A stretch of DNA of 64,000 nucleotides, from assembly GCA_013368445.1 (NCBI GenBank), contig JAACJO010000004.1, positions 2,728,001 to 2,792,000 on the forward strand, in the 5' to 3' direction. This document shows positions 43,557-55,492 of the stretch, piece after piece (the stretch's first letter is position 1; every line of letters starts with the position of its first letter). Both the position numbers and the translations under genes were made by a program. This DNA is from Leucocoprinus leucothites (Eukaryota; Basidiomycota; Agaricomycetes; Agaricales; Agaricaceae). The notes beneath the pieces were generated by a model. That model saw nothing but the letters and a program-made list of their open reading frames with translations. It ran no database searches and was not told the origin of the DNA.

Positions 43557-45648
43557 ATGCGTCCCCTAACTCTTCACGCCTCTGCTCTCAACGACGAGGA
43601 ATACGCTCTGTACACGTCTAGTATCACCGATCTTGCTCTCTGTGATACTGAGACTCCTACGCGAGCACAAGCAAAGGACGATACGTTTTATGAAGGGATT
43701 AGCGTGAGCGTTAGAGAGGTGAGAGCGTGGCTGAGAGGGCGGTATGAGGATGTTGCGTTGAGCAGTATTGATTCGGTGTGTGCTTTCTCAGAAGTTTTTT
43801 TTTGGCGTGGTTTTGCTGATTGACGAAATGATTAGATTCTCAAACTGTTTTCGCCGAGTTTGGCTCAGGGAGATACTCTTTCAGGGGGCCAATTTTTCGC
43901 TGCGTTGAGGCTTGTCGTGCATGTGCAGAATGGGAAAGAGGTGGACAGGGCTTTGGCGTTTGTTCAAGGTATGTGGATTTGTGCTATCAGGTTTTATGTA
44001 TGTATTGATGTTTCGTTAAGTGCGGCCTTTGTCGTCCGGTGCTGGTCCTTCTTCAGTGCGCAAGTCTACGTCGGAGGATACGGCTTCTGTGCCGCCTCAA
44101 CTCCCTAGACGGTCTGTCGACGCTTCATCGTTATCTGAACCACCACCTCCAGTCAATCCTCGACAAGCGCATTCACCCAACAATCCATTCGTAAAGAAGA
44201 AGAGTAAATCTACATCATCGCGCTCTGAAGATGGATCAGCGAGGATTCCTCCACTTCCACCTCGAAAGCTAGCAAGTATAAGTGGGAATACGAATACGCC
44301 TATCGTACCACCACCGCGACATGCTTCAATACCCGTATCCTCCCCTACGCCTACACGCTCACAAACATCCTCGTCAACATCGACCTCGTTACCTCGTACA
44401 CATTCACCCACTCATCATGTCGCCCCTCCGATTCCACCACCGCTGAAACCGAGACCCACAGCTCATATTACGTCTCCACTTATCCAACAATCTTTGATGG
44501 CGTCCAAGACCGCCAAAACGATGAAAAAGGCGGAGGAACAATTGGAAAAGGAGAGAGTCTTGCAGGTGTTGAGGAGTAGTGCGACTTCTAGTCCTTTCAG
44601 TTCAACTGACGATAGGCCGCCGCCTGCGTTACCAAAGAGGCAAAGACCACAACATAGTCCGCCCGGATCCGCGAGTTCACTTGAACAAGTTGCTTTGGCT
44701 GCTCCTCCTCCTCCCCCGCCTATGCACCCGGATCGAAAGCCACCTCCACCGCCACCTCCACCACAGATGCAATCGCCATTTAGGAGTAATTTAGAGTCGT
44801 TTGAGGCTATTTATGGGACCTCGCCTTTTGGCTCACCGTCACGCACCTCCCCTCCCTCGCCTACTAAACCTTTCTACTCGTTCTCTGTTGATGCGAGTAC
44901 ACCGACTACATCATATGCGTCTACGTCTGACCCGTTCATGACGGTGCAGCAAGGTCAGAGTCGTGTACAGAGAAGTCGGTCGTTACACGTGCCTGGAGCA
45001 AAAGGTCCTCCGCCGGTTCCACCACCCAAGCCACCTACGCATGTGGGGAGGAGGAAGAGGCCGGAGAGTATACAGGTGTTGTCGCCTTCGTCGAATGGCG
45101 AGTCTTTGTTTGGGAATGGTGGTGGGCCAGCGACGGTGTCTACATCGACGTTTACAGAGGCTAAAAACTCGATTTTCTCTAATCAAGGAGGACATAGGAG
45201 ATCGAGTTATAGTTCTTCCTATGGTGGTGGCGGGAGTGCTTCCGCCTCCGCCACTACCTCTACGTTCTCCTCCACGCCATTTGGGAGTGATACGATGATT
45301 CAGAGAAAGTTGGCAGAGTTGCAGTTGAATGCGATACCGGTGTTGGAGAAGGCGAGGTATAAAGCCGAGGCGGGTTTGAGTCCTAGAAGGGGTTTTATAC
45401 CGAATGGATCTGGGTCGGGTGTGAGCTCGGGAGTAGGTGGGAGGAGGAGTACGAGTATGGGGAGGGGAGAGGATAGAGAGGGGTTGTTGATGTCGTATGA
45501 TGATGGGTATGAGGATGATGTGGGACAGGATGAGAGCGGTGATGAGATGATTGGGGACGGGAGAGAACGAAGGAATGGGAGTGGTGTGAATGTAGAGAGG
45601 GATGAGCTGAAGTGGCCTCCTGGTGAGGGGTGGAATCGGATGCTGTGA
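43557..45648 (+). CDS. Proline-rich protein with EH-like N-terminal domain
   Basis: Three exons (43557-43775, 43836-43968, 44021-45648) give 659 aa. The first about 110 residues are globular: MRPLTLHASALNDEEYALYT, SVSVREVRAWLRGRYEDV, SIDSILKLFSPSLAQGD, TLSGGQFFAALRLVVHVQNG. This arrangement (helices with 'ILKLF...GD.LSGGQFFAALRLV') resembles an EH (Eps15 homology) domain, which binds NPF motifs in endocytosis. The rest is disordered and rich in SH3-type proline runs (IPPLPPRK, VAPPIPPPLKPR, PPPALPKRQR, APPPPPPMHP, KPPPPPPPP, KGPPPVPPPKPP), plus an NPF tripeptide (SPNNPFVKKK) and a short coiled-coil stretch (KTMKKAEEQLEKERVLQVLR). I infer an endocytic/actin-patch scaffold. Long antisense frames here are shadows. 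Confidence 0.8.
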
Positions 45649-46495
45649 GATGCGTTAGAGGTTCAATTTGAGAACGTGGTCGTCGCTTTTCGCGTTTCAT
45701 TCACCGCCGAGCGTATTGTATGGAAGCGCACGGATCAACGAATATCGGGTTCATTGCACTTCCTACTCTTTGACAAGCCATCGGGGCTTTTCTTTGTTGT
45801 CGCATTTCACTTCGTCCTTTTATAGAGGCTTGTTCTCCTTGATGAACGATGGATGAAATATCACTGGGCAAATGACTATGGGCTATTTATTTGATCAGTC
45901 GCAATGACTGGCTCGTGTTTTGAGGGTGGAGGGAGGATCTTGGTGTTATAGATGGCGCGGGCCGACCTTTGTACTAGTAGTCATTTTCAAACTCTGGCTG
46001 ACTGTATTTATAGAAAATCTCTTTATATCGGTTTTTAGATGATGTTGGATGGATGAACGTTTATTTTGTATTTAGATTCGGGGCTTTATTCCGAGTTGTT
46101 GATGTAATTTAAACTCGAGGTGACATTTTTTCAGTGTTTTGATACAGCGCTCGTACTTTGATAGGCATTTGGAAATTGGAGTTTGGAATTTACATTGACG
46201 GCAGGGAGCTTGCCTGCCTTTTCCACTGTTGGTGCTGCTGGTCCTGAGAACAAAAAGTGATAGAGTTACCCTTTTCCCTTCTTACTCTTGCCAAAGTCTC
46301 AAAAATCATCTTGAGGCATATTCATTGTGGTCCCATCTTTACCTCATCACACAGTTACCTGAATTTTAAAGCTCAGCACAACAGTCATTGTGGTGAGAAA
46401 TAAGTGGAGCGGGGGGAAAGTCAATTAGAGAAATACAGCTATGGGTACAAAACGTTTTCGAATAAAGACGTTCATCATGATAAGCTTGAATTCAT
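45649..46495. other. Convergent intergenic region
   Basis: 3' flanks of the proline-rich gene and acetate transporter copy 2; no gene seen. Confidence 0.5.
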
Positions 46496-47437
46496 CTAAA
46501 CAGTGCTTCTCCCGAAGTGGCCGAGGGGCATTCGGACGAGGTTGTTTTCAGAGGCATGTAGTTGGCTCAATCCGATGTAAAGAGCAATGATGGCAGTGAC
46601 AAATCCAAAGGCACCACCAGCATTACGCAAGCTTTAGAAGGTGAGCTTTAAAAACTGACTGACTGACAAGTTAGAAAATGAGTGACGAACCTTTGACCGT
46701 GGCTGGAAGTCCAGTTGCTGATGGAAAGCATAAGGTACGAGAGACCCCAGAAGAATGTAAGGCCAGCAAAGGCGAGGTTTCTGCGAACGACACCGATGCT
46801 GGAATGGAGGAGTTAGGGTCATTGCGTAGAAGAGAGGGAGGTTATACAAGACGTACAAGAAGCAGAATGTGATGATGAACCAGACCATAAGGTAAAGGCC
46901 GATTGCGTCGCTTTGTTCTGAAGAACCCGTGTTGAAGGCGCTTACGCCAAGGACGAGGAGGCTTGTTGCGTAGGAGATCCAGAAAGCGCCGTAGAGAGTG
47001 AAGACTGGGTTAAATGTTAATGTGTTGAGCGGAAACTCAAGAAGCTGTTTCCCTTACATGCAGATCCGTAAACATTACCACGAGGGAACTCCCACATGCC
47101 GGCCATGAATTGAGCAAGGCCACCGACAAAGAGACCCATACCAATAATAGCGGTATCATTATTGACGCTACGGGTACCGACTGTGTAGAAAGACCAGAGA
47201 AAGACGGTGATGGCAAAAGCCCACATTCCGCTATGAGTGGATGAGTAAACTATGGACAGGGGAATATGGGCGATGAAGAGGTGCTTACGTAGGACCGGGA
47301 TTGGCGATATGAGTAAAGTAGCGCTGGTAAGAAACTGGGTCGTCTGTGTGGGGTCCATATCCCTGTGCGGGAGACAAGTGACCAAAAGGTCCTTTGCCAT
47401 TGGCGCCAACGCGGGAAGTAGGTTCAGGAGTGGCCAT
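46496..47437 (-). CDS. GPR1/FUN34/YaaH (SatP) acetate transporter, copy 2
   Basis: Paralogue of the transporter at 37988, 8 kb away on the same strand, with the same exon plan. ATG 47437 begins MATPEPTSRVGANGKGPFG; the N-terminal region has SYQRYFTHIANPGPT, then SGMWAFAITVFLWSFYTVGT after the intron. Helices include MGLFVGGLAQFMAGMWEFPR, VFTLYGAFWISYATSLLVLG, AIGLYLMVWFIITFCFLY, NLAFAGLTFFWGLSYLMLSI and GGAFGFVTAIIALYIGLSQL. It ends MPLGHFGRSTV with a stop at 46496-46498. The membrane core is nearly identical to copy 1, while the cytoplasmic N terminus is entirely different. That suggests identical substrates with different regulation or sorting. In copy 2 the motif after NPGPT is SG instead of LG. 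Confidence 0.93.
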
Positions 47438-50400
47438 GTCTACGTACGGACTGTTGGAAAGAGGAGAGCGCGCTGAAGTGCTGGAGAGCTTCTTCAAGTT
47501 CTTGAGGTTTATATAGCAGCTCAGGTTACTGGAATCGCTCGGCGACCCACGATATGATGTTTTGTGAGGTTAACGATGCGACTATCTATGACACCATTAC
47601 TTTTCCAGGAATAGAATCCTACTCCGCGTTAGTGGTAAGTTCCGGGATTGTTATTCTGTGAGAATGTCATGAGATCGAGAAGGATCTGTCGGGTTTGGGT
47701 CCCTCTTAGAAGTCGGATCTTTTGTTGAGAAGCCACCAAGAGAAGCTTCTAGATGAATTCATTCGTGGGGATACCCAACGTTTAGCAGACGCCCTATCCA
47801 ATGGATCGACTCAGCAGCTGTGAAGGAAGAACAGAGAGCTCCACCGTTTGAATGGATTGAGTAAGTGGAGAACGACACGAGGTTACGATCTGCTGATAGT
47901 CGAGCTGGAAAGAGCAATGTTGGAATGTTGGAGAATTGTTGGTTTGTGCATGTCTAGAATAGTCTGTTGGATATCAAATAATGACAAATAAAATCACGCT
48001 CGTGACCGAGTGTCCATTGTCATTGTGTCAATGGTCCCGACTCACCCCAAACCCTCATACCCGTGGTAGCGCACCTTCACGATGTCGCCGAGATGTATGG
48101 TCCGCCAGAGTCAGGTAGGACCTCGATCATTTTGAATTGATGAAGAAACGTTTAATCCTGATGCTGCCTACCCTTTGCCATTATACCTCTAGCGGTCCTA
48201 GTCTTGTTTGAGGCACTTTGAAAAGCAGGGGGAGTCATGAAGAATCAGCAACCTCTTCGTAGCCTGTCTCTACTTGAATCTGCCACTCAAATGCAACACA
48301 ATATTTTACCCCACATTACTGTCTCCCATGGATCAGAATTGCCGAGGGAAGGCTCGGATTTCAAAGTCTGACCCCTAGAAGATTACTTTAGCCGAACGGG
48401 AAGCCCTCTCTGTAGCCTGGCATCCACGGTGACTCCACCGGTCGTATGAAATCGTACGATCTCTAATTTCAAGGAGAGGTTCACGCTCCCACAGATACCG
48501 CCTCGGAAATATCGCTTTCAAGCACTTGATTTCTTCGTTTCCTTATGGCTCGGCGCTCTCGTATATACCAGCCTGGAGAAAAAAATCGGATTGTCTTGCT
48601 AGGAGTTACTTTGATCGACGACCTTATCTCCATAGGGGTGGTTTCCGGTTCCTTCGCTCTTGCTGGTCCAAAGGCTATTTCTGATTACACGACTTGGTGG
48701 ACTAACCCGTGTCCGCGCCGACCCGAAGCATCCTCGAAATGCTGAGATACAGTCGTTCGTAGCGCGGACAGATGTGGTCTTCACACTCGTGTCAGATATG
48801 TGAACTCGATTTCTATTCTCGAAGGTTCTACAAGGGTCCCTTCACACACACTCAGCGTCTAGGGTTCCTAGTCCTGTCCTGCTCATAACAGGCCAGAGTC
48901 GCACGAGTAGCTCTGGTCTTCGAGTTTCTGTATGGAATACTCATCAAGAAACGAGGACAACATGTTCCCCCCTTGCTCTGGTGATCAGACAAATGATCCT
49001 AGGTGCAGACTGTATGTTACGTGTGAACCTAGAAAATGAAGCTGCAGGACGAAAGAAAGGAGGGAAGGGAGACAGGAGGTATGTATCTTGCTCAGAAACT
49101 TAACGGTTCTTCGCATTGATCAAAGAGAAGCAAAATTCTTGTCGACTTGTGATGTTATGTTCAGCTGAAACATAGAACGCTCTCGCTCCGGTCTTCGCAC
49201 AGACCTACCAAGGGCATTCAGTGAAGAAGCAGCCTTGCGTACATCAGTTGATATTCCGATGATACCATTCGTCATCATGTAGATTCTGGACTTCCATTCT
49301 CCCATTATCTCTGCTTATGGAAATAAGGGACGCTGCTCTCCGAATCCCCTATGCTCTCGTTCAAATGCTAGTAACATGTAATAGCTAACCTCGGTACAAT
49401 ACGGGTCTGCCTACCATACTGGATAAAACGTCCAAGTGGAGCGCATAGGGACTCTGTTCTCTCAAACTCAGAACAAGCTGGTATAATAATGCAGTTGAGA
49501 CGAAAACCGTGTAGGAATATATACCGAACCCGGGTAAGCAGTGACGGCGATCAAGAAGAATAACATCTACTCGACATTCGCGAACCCTTCCCTTCTTGAA
49601 TGATGTGCAACCTCGAAGAAGGACAAAAATAAGCAACATTTGACGTTCACCCGGATCAGGACTCGTGTAAGCGAGTATGGCCGTTTTCTACGGCTGGCTG
49701 GGGAATGGGGTTTGGGAATGTTTGCGTTGTATATTTAGCCATGAGGAGGAGGAATAGAAATGTCTAGAATTGCGCTGATCGGGTAAAGTGAGAGGCAAGT
49801 GATAGATTGGGAATGTAGGGAAGCGTCAGTCATAACAGCACTTGATCAGCTGACAGCGATGTCCATGGAAATAGGTAGGGCTTACTGACACGGATAGTTG
49901 CTGATTCCTAAGTTCTGCGACTTGAATGATGTGAATGCTGTATATGCGGCTGTTATCTAGTCCAGGCCTAGTGTCCAAGCTATTATAAAAACGAGGGCAC
50001 ACAATGAACATGATGACTCTTTAGAGCCGGATCTGCTTCAATAGATAGGAGAGATACCCATGCCAACCTTGCGATTTCTCATTTGTTCATGCAGAAGGGC
50101 TCACAGAAGAAGTGATAGTGAAAAAAAACACTCAGTGTAACCACATAGAATATTCGAGGTATAAGTGGTCTATCCGAAAGAGATACGCGTATCGAATACA
50201 GGTTGCGAGAGATGGGTCGTAGATGTAGAAGGTAGATAGTACTAAATAACATGTTGGCTGGCGTCGTTTACCTTAACATTGCTTACTCTTTCTTTACTAC
50301 TATGACGAAGATTACAATGACTATATCAAAGGGTTAGATGTGGAGGGTAGGACTACCCGTGACGCAACCTTGCTTCTGGGACACATCTGAGCTGAGGTGC

Positions 50401-51602
50401 GTTTCGTCGTTTGTAAGTCTGGAGGTGACTTTGTTATCAACTTCTTCGCAAAAGGCCGAAGGTCCTAAACTTCTTGTTTATACTAAAATAATAGCCTTGT
50501 TATCGAGCTTCTGGAAATACATAAATAGCTCATGAACTTTTACTTGACATGGTCTGGTCAGTGATATTTTCAGTTTATTAGCGCATAAATTGGCACTATG
50601 GATGGTCATTTTTTCTGCCAGTCGGTTCTAGCGACGACCACAAGACTCGAGCCGGGAAGCTGAATGGGGATCGGAGGACCGGAACATAGCTCCGAGCTTT
50701 GGGTCCGGTCAGGTCCGGTCGCGACTTTCCGACTTTACTGATCCGTGCTAGGTTTGTATCCCGTCGGTTCCGAACGTGGAGCGACACCACGATTCGGGGA
50801 TGGTTTGTGGCGAAGAGTAAAAGTGTGAAGGGGATGAAATTAATTTCGTGTTTATTGTGGTGGTCCGTGCGTATGTTCTTTAGCCTTTCTCCCACTCCAT
50901 GATACACTTGGAGTAAAAGGGAAAGGGCGACTTTGAGAAATTGATCGATGGGCGGGGTGCTAAAAATAACTCTTGGGATGGACGGACAATGTGTGTTTTG
51001 AGTGCTAAGAAGGAAAATGACCAAGTGGCTTGCTGGAAGGTTAAGGTCCTTGACAAGACGCTCTGCGAAAGATTAATGACGGTTTATCTAAGTTGGTGGC
51101 AATGTCTTATGACTGGCAAAGGGGAGTATTTGACACATGATTCTGAGGGAAACTGGTAGCTTTTCGTATGTTACGGAATTTACGGAAGTCGTGGTGCCGT
51201 GTAATAAATAGCCACGTCAATTACCTACTCTTGTTGCTCTCAACTCATCAAAAAATTATACACAGCATGCAAGCGAAATAGGTTGCTCAGCGGTTTGCAG
51301 TGAACCTGAACAACCATCATTGACACTGTGGAGATGCGCTAGCAACGAACCCACTCGGGTTCTCAACGGCAAGGGCAAGAACGAAAATGCGCTCCACGCT
51401 CCATGATATGAAGAGACAACAACAGGTCATATTGTGTGTATGTGCGTGTGCGTGTGAACCGTCCGTAGATGAAGTAGTCCGTATCCCAAAGTCCGTTTGT
51501 CTAAACCATTACTATAAATTCTAGAGTGTACGCAGTCACAGACAAGTCGAAAATGTAATAGATATCGTAGCATTGTCAACAACACAAACACACTCCCCTA
51601 CT
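47438..51602. other. Gene-poor region, 4.2 kb
   Basis: The longest stretch without a supported gene. Frames in all six directions are short and lack domain resemblance, signal peptides or splice context. Just before 51540 there is an alternating GT tract (gtgtgtatgtgcgtgtgcgtgtg, around 51430). Around 50690 a GGTCCGGTC motif occurs twice within 20 bases. I found no transposase, reverse transcriptase or long terminal repeats by eye. Confidence 0.45.
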
Positions 51603-52813
51603 TTACGCGAGGAAGAGAGCAGAGAAGACAACACCGAGGAGACCAAAGCTTGAAAGAGCGAGGGTCGAGGCGCTGTTCGTTGTGTTCTTCGCACCAGCAG
51701 CTGAACCGGTACGACTACCAGAGGCACCAGCAGCGGCTGTACCAGTCGCAAGGCCTGCAACGTCGATAGTGGGTGTAGGAAGACCGGTATAGATAGAAGA
51801 GCTCGTGTAGGTTGTGCATTCGGACGAAGCGGGGACACGAGGGGTGTAAGGCATGGTGGTGATAGCACCGAGAGACTCGGGGGGTTGAGAGTAGGTCATA
51901 ACCTGACCGTTCTCGGTGTAGACACCGGGGAAATCTTGGTTGTCGCCTTTGCAAGATTCAAAGGTACCGTTCTGGGCGTTGTTGGGAGCGTTGAAGGCAC
52001 AGCCGATACGATCGAGTCTGTGTTCACAGTATTGAGCGGCGTTGGGGCCTCGTGGGTCACAAGCCTTGAAGCAGAAGGAGTTTCCACCCATGAAACTAGA
52101 GGTCATTTGGGTTAGCGTCTCGATTGACGGACTAAGGAGTGTTTACGTACTTGTGCCATTCGATGACTTGAGTCCATTGACCGTCAAAGGCTTGAGAGTA
52201 GACGAGACCACCCATTGGGTTGCCACGCAAGTCGGCGCCATGAGGGTCCATCTCACCTCCATAGTCGGCAGTGTCGAGGTTGATGAGACGTTGGTCAATG
52301 AACCCAGCGACTTGCACGTAATCCGGCGTCTTGATGAACTGCACACCTTGGAGGGCGTATTGAGGAATCAAGCGTGTACCGTGACCAGGCTTGGTGCACC
52401 ACGCAACCATCTCGCCTTCCTGGTCGGCGACGGTTGAACCAGGCTTAGATGGGGCCCAGAGGCAGAAGTCTAAGGAACAAAGGAGTCAAGGGTCAGAACA
52501 AAGTAACTCAGGGTCTAACAAACATACCGTCAACACTGTTGAGGAACGAGACCTGGCAGTCAGAATCCTGGTTCTCGGTGGTCGAGTTACATTGGTTGAA
52601 ACCAAACTGGGTGCCACGTAGCAAACCAGTGTCGGTATCGACTTTGTAGGGAATGCCAGTGGGATAGGCATAAGTCTTTGACGCGAGAGGAGTAGCCGGG
52701 AATTTGCCAGTTACACCAGGAGGAAACGCTTCAGTGGTTGGATCCTGGGCATTGACAAGGGTGATGGAGAGAGTCGCAAGAGCGAGAACCTTTGAAAGAG
52801 TGGAAGGCGACAT
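51603..52813 (-). CDS. Secreted glycoprotein, macrophage-activating-glycoprotein-like
   Basis: Three exons (52528-52813, 52151-52469, 51603-52095) give 365 aa. MSPSTLSKVLALATLSITLV then NAQ is a signal peptide. The mature domain has ASKTYAYPTGIPYKVDTDTG, GTQFGFNQCNSTTENQDSDC, LWAPSKPGSTVADQEGEMVA, HGTRLIPQYALQGVQFIKTP, DYVQVAGFIDQRLINLDTAD, EMDPHGADLRGNPMGGLVYS, then NFMGGNSFCFKAC, YCEHRLDRIGCAFN and CKGDNQDFPGVYTENGQVM. This is the pattern of basidiomycete cell-surface proteins annotated as macrophage-activating glycoproteins. A Ser/Thr/Ala/Gly-rich tail precedes a hydrophobic C terminus (LALSSFGLLGVVFSALFLA), with a likely GPI-anchor site before it. It probably sits in the cell wall; the molecular activity is unknown. 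Splice sites GTATGT, GTACGT and their acceptors keep frame throughout. Confidence 0.9.
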
Positions 52814-53084
52814 AATTGTCAGTAGAGAGTGTCGGTGCAGACAGACTAAAAATATAAAGAAGAAAGTTGAAGAGAGAAACTATGACCACGAGCGCCAAGT
52901 CAACTTCCTAAAGTATCATCCGACTTCGGAGTTTCAATTCTCTATGGCAATCTCCTGTAGGATCTTCCTTTTCCTCGCACGGACCATTCACGTGCTACGA
53001 CGCGTGAGGTTTTCATTTAAGTACTAACGAGGTGACCCCTGAGCAAATCTCTCTCTTCCTCGTACCATCATCTCGCCACGCACC

Positions 53085-53562
53085 ATGCCGAAAGCTGCCA
53101 GCAGTACGTCTTTGTTCTTGCTTTTGTTTACGTGAACGTTCACAATGCTCGTAGTCAAGTCCTCGAAAAGCTCAAAGCAAGCGGTCAGGGCGACCAAGCG
53201 TTAGCCGACCGCATATATTCACTTTAGGCGACTCATCCATCTCCTACTGTAGCTGCTGTCGCGAAGGTTGAAAAGCCGAAGCGCGAGCCTTCCGCATACA
53301 ACCTCTTTTGCAAGAAACACATGAAGGAATGGATCGCTGCTCATCCCGGTCGTGCTAAAGAGGCTATGGCTCATGTACTCTTTGTGCTTGATATATCTTT
53401 CTTTCGCTCTCTGACGTTTGCCGTGTCTCGTCTCCCTGTTCTCAACTCTAGATGGCCCTCTTATGGAAGGACGCTCCCGAGAACCCTAATCGTGGCAAGG
53501 GTCCCAAGGCAAAGCGTATTAAACCGGCTTCTGGCTCTAGCGAGCTGCCTTCTGACTATTGA
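53085..53562 (+). CDS. Small HMG-box/YABBY-like protein
   Basis: Four exons (53085-53103, 53155-53183, 53228-53374, 53452-53562) give 101 aa; all junctions are in phase. The N terminus is basic (MPKAASIKSSKSSKQA). The core reads KREPSAYNLFCKKHMKEWIA, then AHPGRAKEAMAHMALLWKDA and PENPNRGKGPKAKR. 'SAYNLFCK...HPGR.KEAM..MALLWKDAPENP' matches the minimal HMG-like module shared with plant YABBY domains and small fungal nuclear proteins. DNA binding or a chromatin-associated role is expected but unproven. The gene is divergently arranged with the secreted glycoprotein gene, about 270 bases apart. Confidence 0.85.
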
Positions 53563-53666
53563 CGAATTGTGGCTGTCTGACTCACTGCATCCTGTGTTCT
53601 GATCCTGTTCGATAATACACATCAATACATAACGTTTTAATGTTTTATATGCTCGTGCCCTCAAAA

Positions 53667-54827
53667 TCATTGTACAACACAGCAATTGTTCAACATGACA
53701 GTCGAGATCGTCGCTGTAGCAGCGCTTGCGGTAAATTCTAGCGCTGCGTCGCCGAAGGTCTTTTCGAATGGCTTGAATGGCTTGAGTATCTGCATTATCA
53801 ATATAATTAAATATTCACCTCGAGTTTGACGGGTGGTCGCTTCTGCAGCTCGTGGAACATAAGCGCGAAGATGAGAAATACCTTTTCTTCATTCGGCATA
53901 TTGACAAGAAACCTCAAACTCGCTAACTCGTCCCTTGAGAATGCCTTTACCTCTGGGGAAGTGTAGACCGCAAGCTCCTTACCGCCGCGAGTCGCCTAGA
54001 GCATATCGCCAACGGGTTAGCACAGTTGTGTTTTCACGGTTACGACAGCTTCCTCACCTTCCACGTCCGAGAATCATGCTTGATCATGTACACTCCCGAG
54101 GGCCAAGTCCACTTGGTGTCACTACGACACACCTTCAATCGGACGTTTCTTCTGAGGTTGAAATAAATACCAAAACCTACAGGCTGAACGACCCCCCGAT
54201 TTTCTTCATCGCCTTCTCCATCGACTTGCTCACTTTCCCAACTGTAATTTTATCTCTTTTCCAATCAAGCTCGCCCTGCACAACATGATGAGCTTTCTCC
54301 TCACCACCATCATCTCCCCCGTCTGGGATTGTACAAGTGACGACGGTTCGCTTTGGTATATCCAAGGGTCCCCGAGGAGTAACTATCTTGAATGTTGGCA
54401 AGGTAGGATCAGACTCGCATCTGATCCGGTTGTTGCCTGCGTCGTGAAACTGGTAGTGGTATAATTGGACTGTGTTTGAGTTTGAATGAGGCGGATTATT
54501 GGATGTTGATGATGCTTGGGCTGAAGGTGCAGATGGATTAGACTGAGGTAGTATGGGAGTGTGGTTATTGGCTTGTGGCACCGATGGCTCGGATGCCGTA
54601 TTTGGAAGAAGTGGGGGTGACGCACATATGTTAGGCAGGGGAATGTCCACTCTCAGTTTAGGTACATGCGCCGGTGTCGTTGGGGAGGGTGCGCCGGTAG
54701 CTGAATTTGGTGTATACGGCGATACAGGTGAGTGTGGTGCACCTGCAGCTGAGCTAGGCAAGGAAGCAGCTCTAGTCGAACTGTATATGTGTGCGGTGGA
54801 ATTCGGGTCGGATGATGGTGTCGCCAT
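53667..54827 (-). CDS. CaaX-tailed DUF6593-like protein, tandem copy 1
   Basis: First of three tandem paralogues. Exon 1 starts MATPSSDPNSTAHIYSSTRA (ATG 54827, aligned with copy 2; an in-frame ATG also lies at 54851) with a long Pro/Ser/Thr/Ala/Asn-rich disordered region. Then the conserved core follows: LYHYQFHDAGNNRIRC, TLPTFKIVTPRGPLDIPKRT, VVTCTIPDGG, ELDWKRDKITVGKVSKSM, KKIGGSFSL. Later exons read ATRGGKELAVYTSPEVKAFS, ELASLRFLVNMPNEEKVFLI, FALMFHELQKRP. The last exon reads TFGDAALEFTASAAT and ends NNCCVVQ with a stop at 53667-53669. The core resembles DUF6593, common in Agaricomycetes. The terminal CVVQ is a CaaX box predicted to be farnesylated (X = Gln), which would tether the protein to membranes. 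The function is unknown. Confidence 0.82.
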
Positions 54828-55260
54828 CGCCGTTTCTAGTGGTTGGTGCATGGGAAAGACGAAAACGGTTTAGTCTCTCGCATCTTCACCCCAGCTTTTA
54901 TGGATTATGAGCTTCTGTTAAATGACTATCAGGTCAGGGAAACACGTTCATCGTCGAAGAGAGAAAGGCAGAGTTCAGCACAGCCATTTCTGCCAAGGGA
55001 AGTATAATTCTGGACGTTAGGCGGTCATGGGGGGTACCAAAAAAACTTTATTATCTTCACATAAACATATCACAGGACAACGACGTCCTGGAAGGGCATA
55101 GGGAAAAGTGGCCGAAGATCTTCCCATCATCATCTTAAATAACTCGTAAGTAGGGGACTCGTATTAGCACCTGGTGATTCTTTTTGTGTGTCTTCTTGAG
55201 GCGATGTTTGATTGTTGTAAGCACTCAATGGAAATCATATGGGGTTTGAATGATTGAATG
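54828..55260. promoter_or_regulatory. Conserved upstream region of CaaX gene copy 1
   Basis: Non-coding. Blocks shared with the same positions before copies 2 and 3: 'catcttcaccccagctttta' near 54885, 'tctgccaagggaagtataat' near 54990, 'gaggcgatgtttgattgttg' near 55200. They were inherited with the duplicated unit, and their retention suggests shared regulation. Confidence 0.55.
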
Positions 55261-55492
55261 ATACGATTGAATCATTATGTTCAAGTGGATGTATTCCAAA
55301 TTTGGACTTCACACTTTCCACATCTTGTCTATGCCAACCCAGCCATGTCCTCAGATACAGCATAGGATTCCACACATATCACAAACAGATCATGCATGAG
55401 AGAAACTTAAAAAAATCAAAGATTACGATTCCTCGAGGTGAACAGTCGAAGATGATCGTCCATTCCACCCCAATGTGCTCGAGCAATCGAAA

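Noticed and set aside
44097..45700. Several long frames antisense to the proline-rich gene
   Set aside because: Mirror images of Pro/Ser-rich codons; low complexity and no start or splice support.
50690..50720. Doubled GGTCCGGTC motif as a possible transposon end
   Set aside because: No matching inverted or direct copy at a plausible distance and no transposase-like frame nearby.
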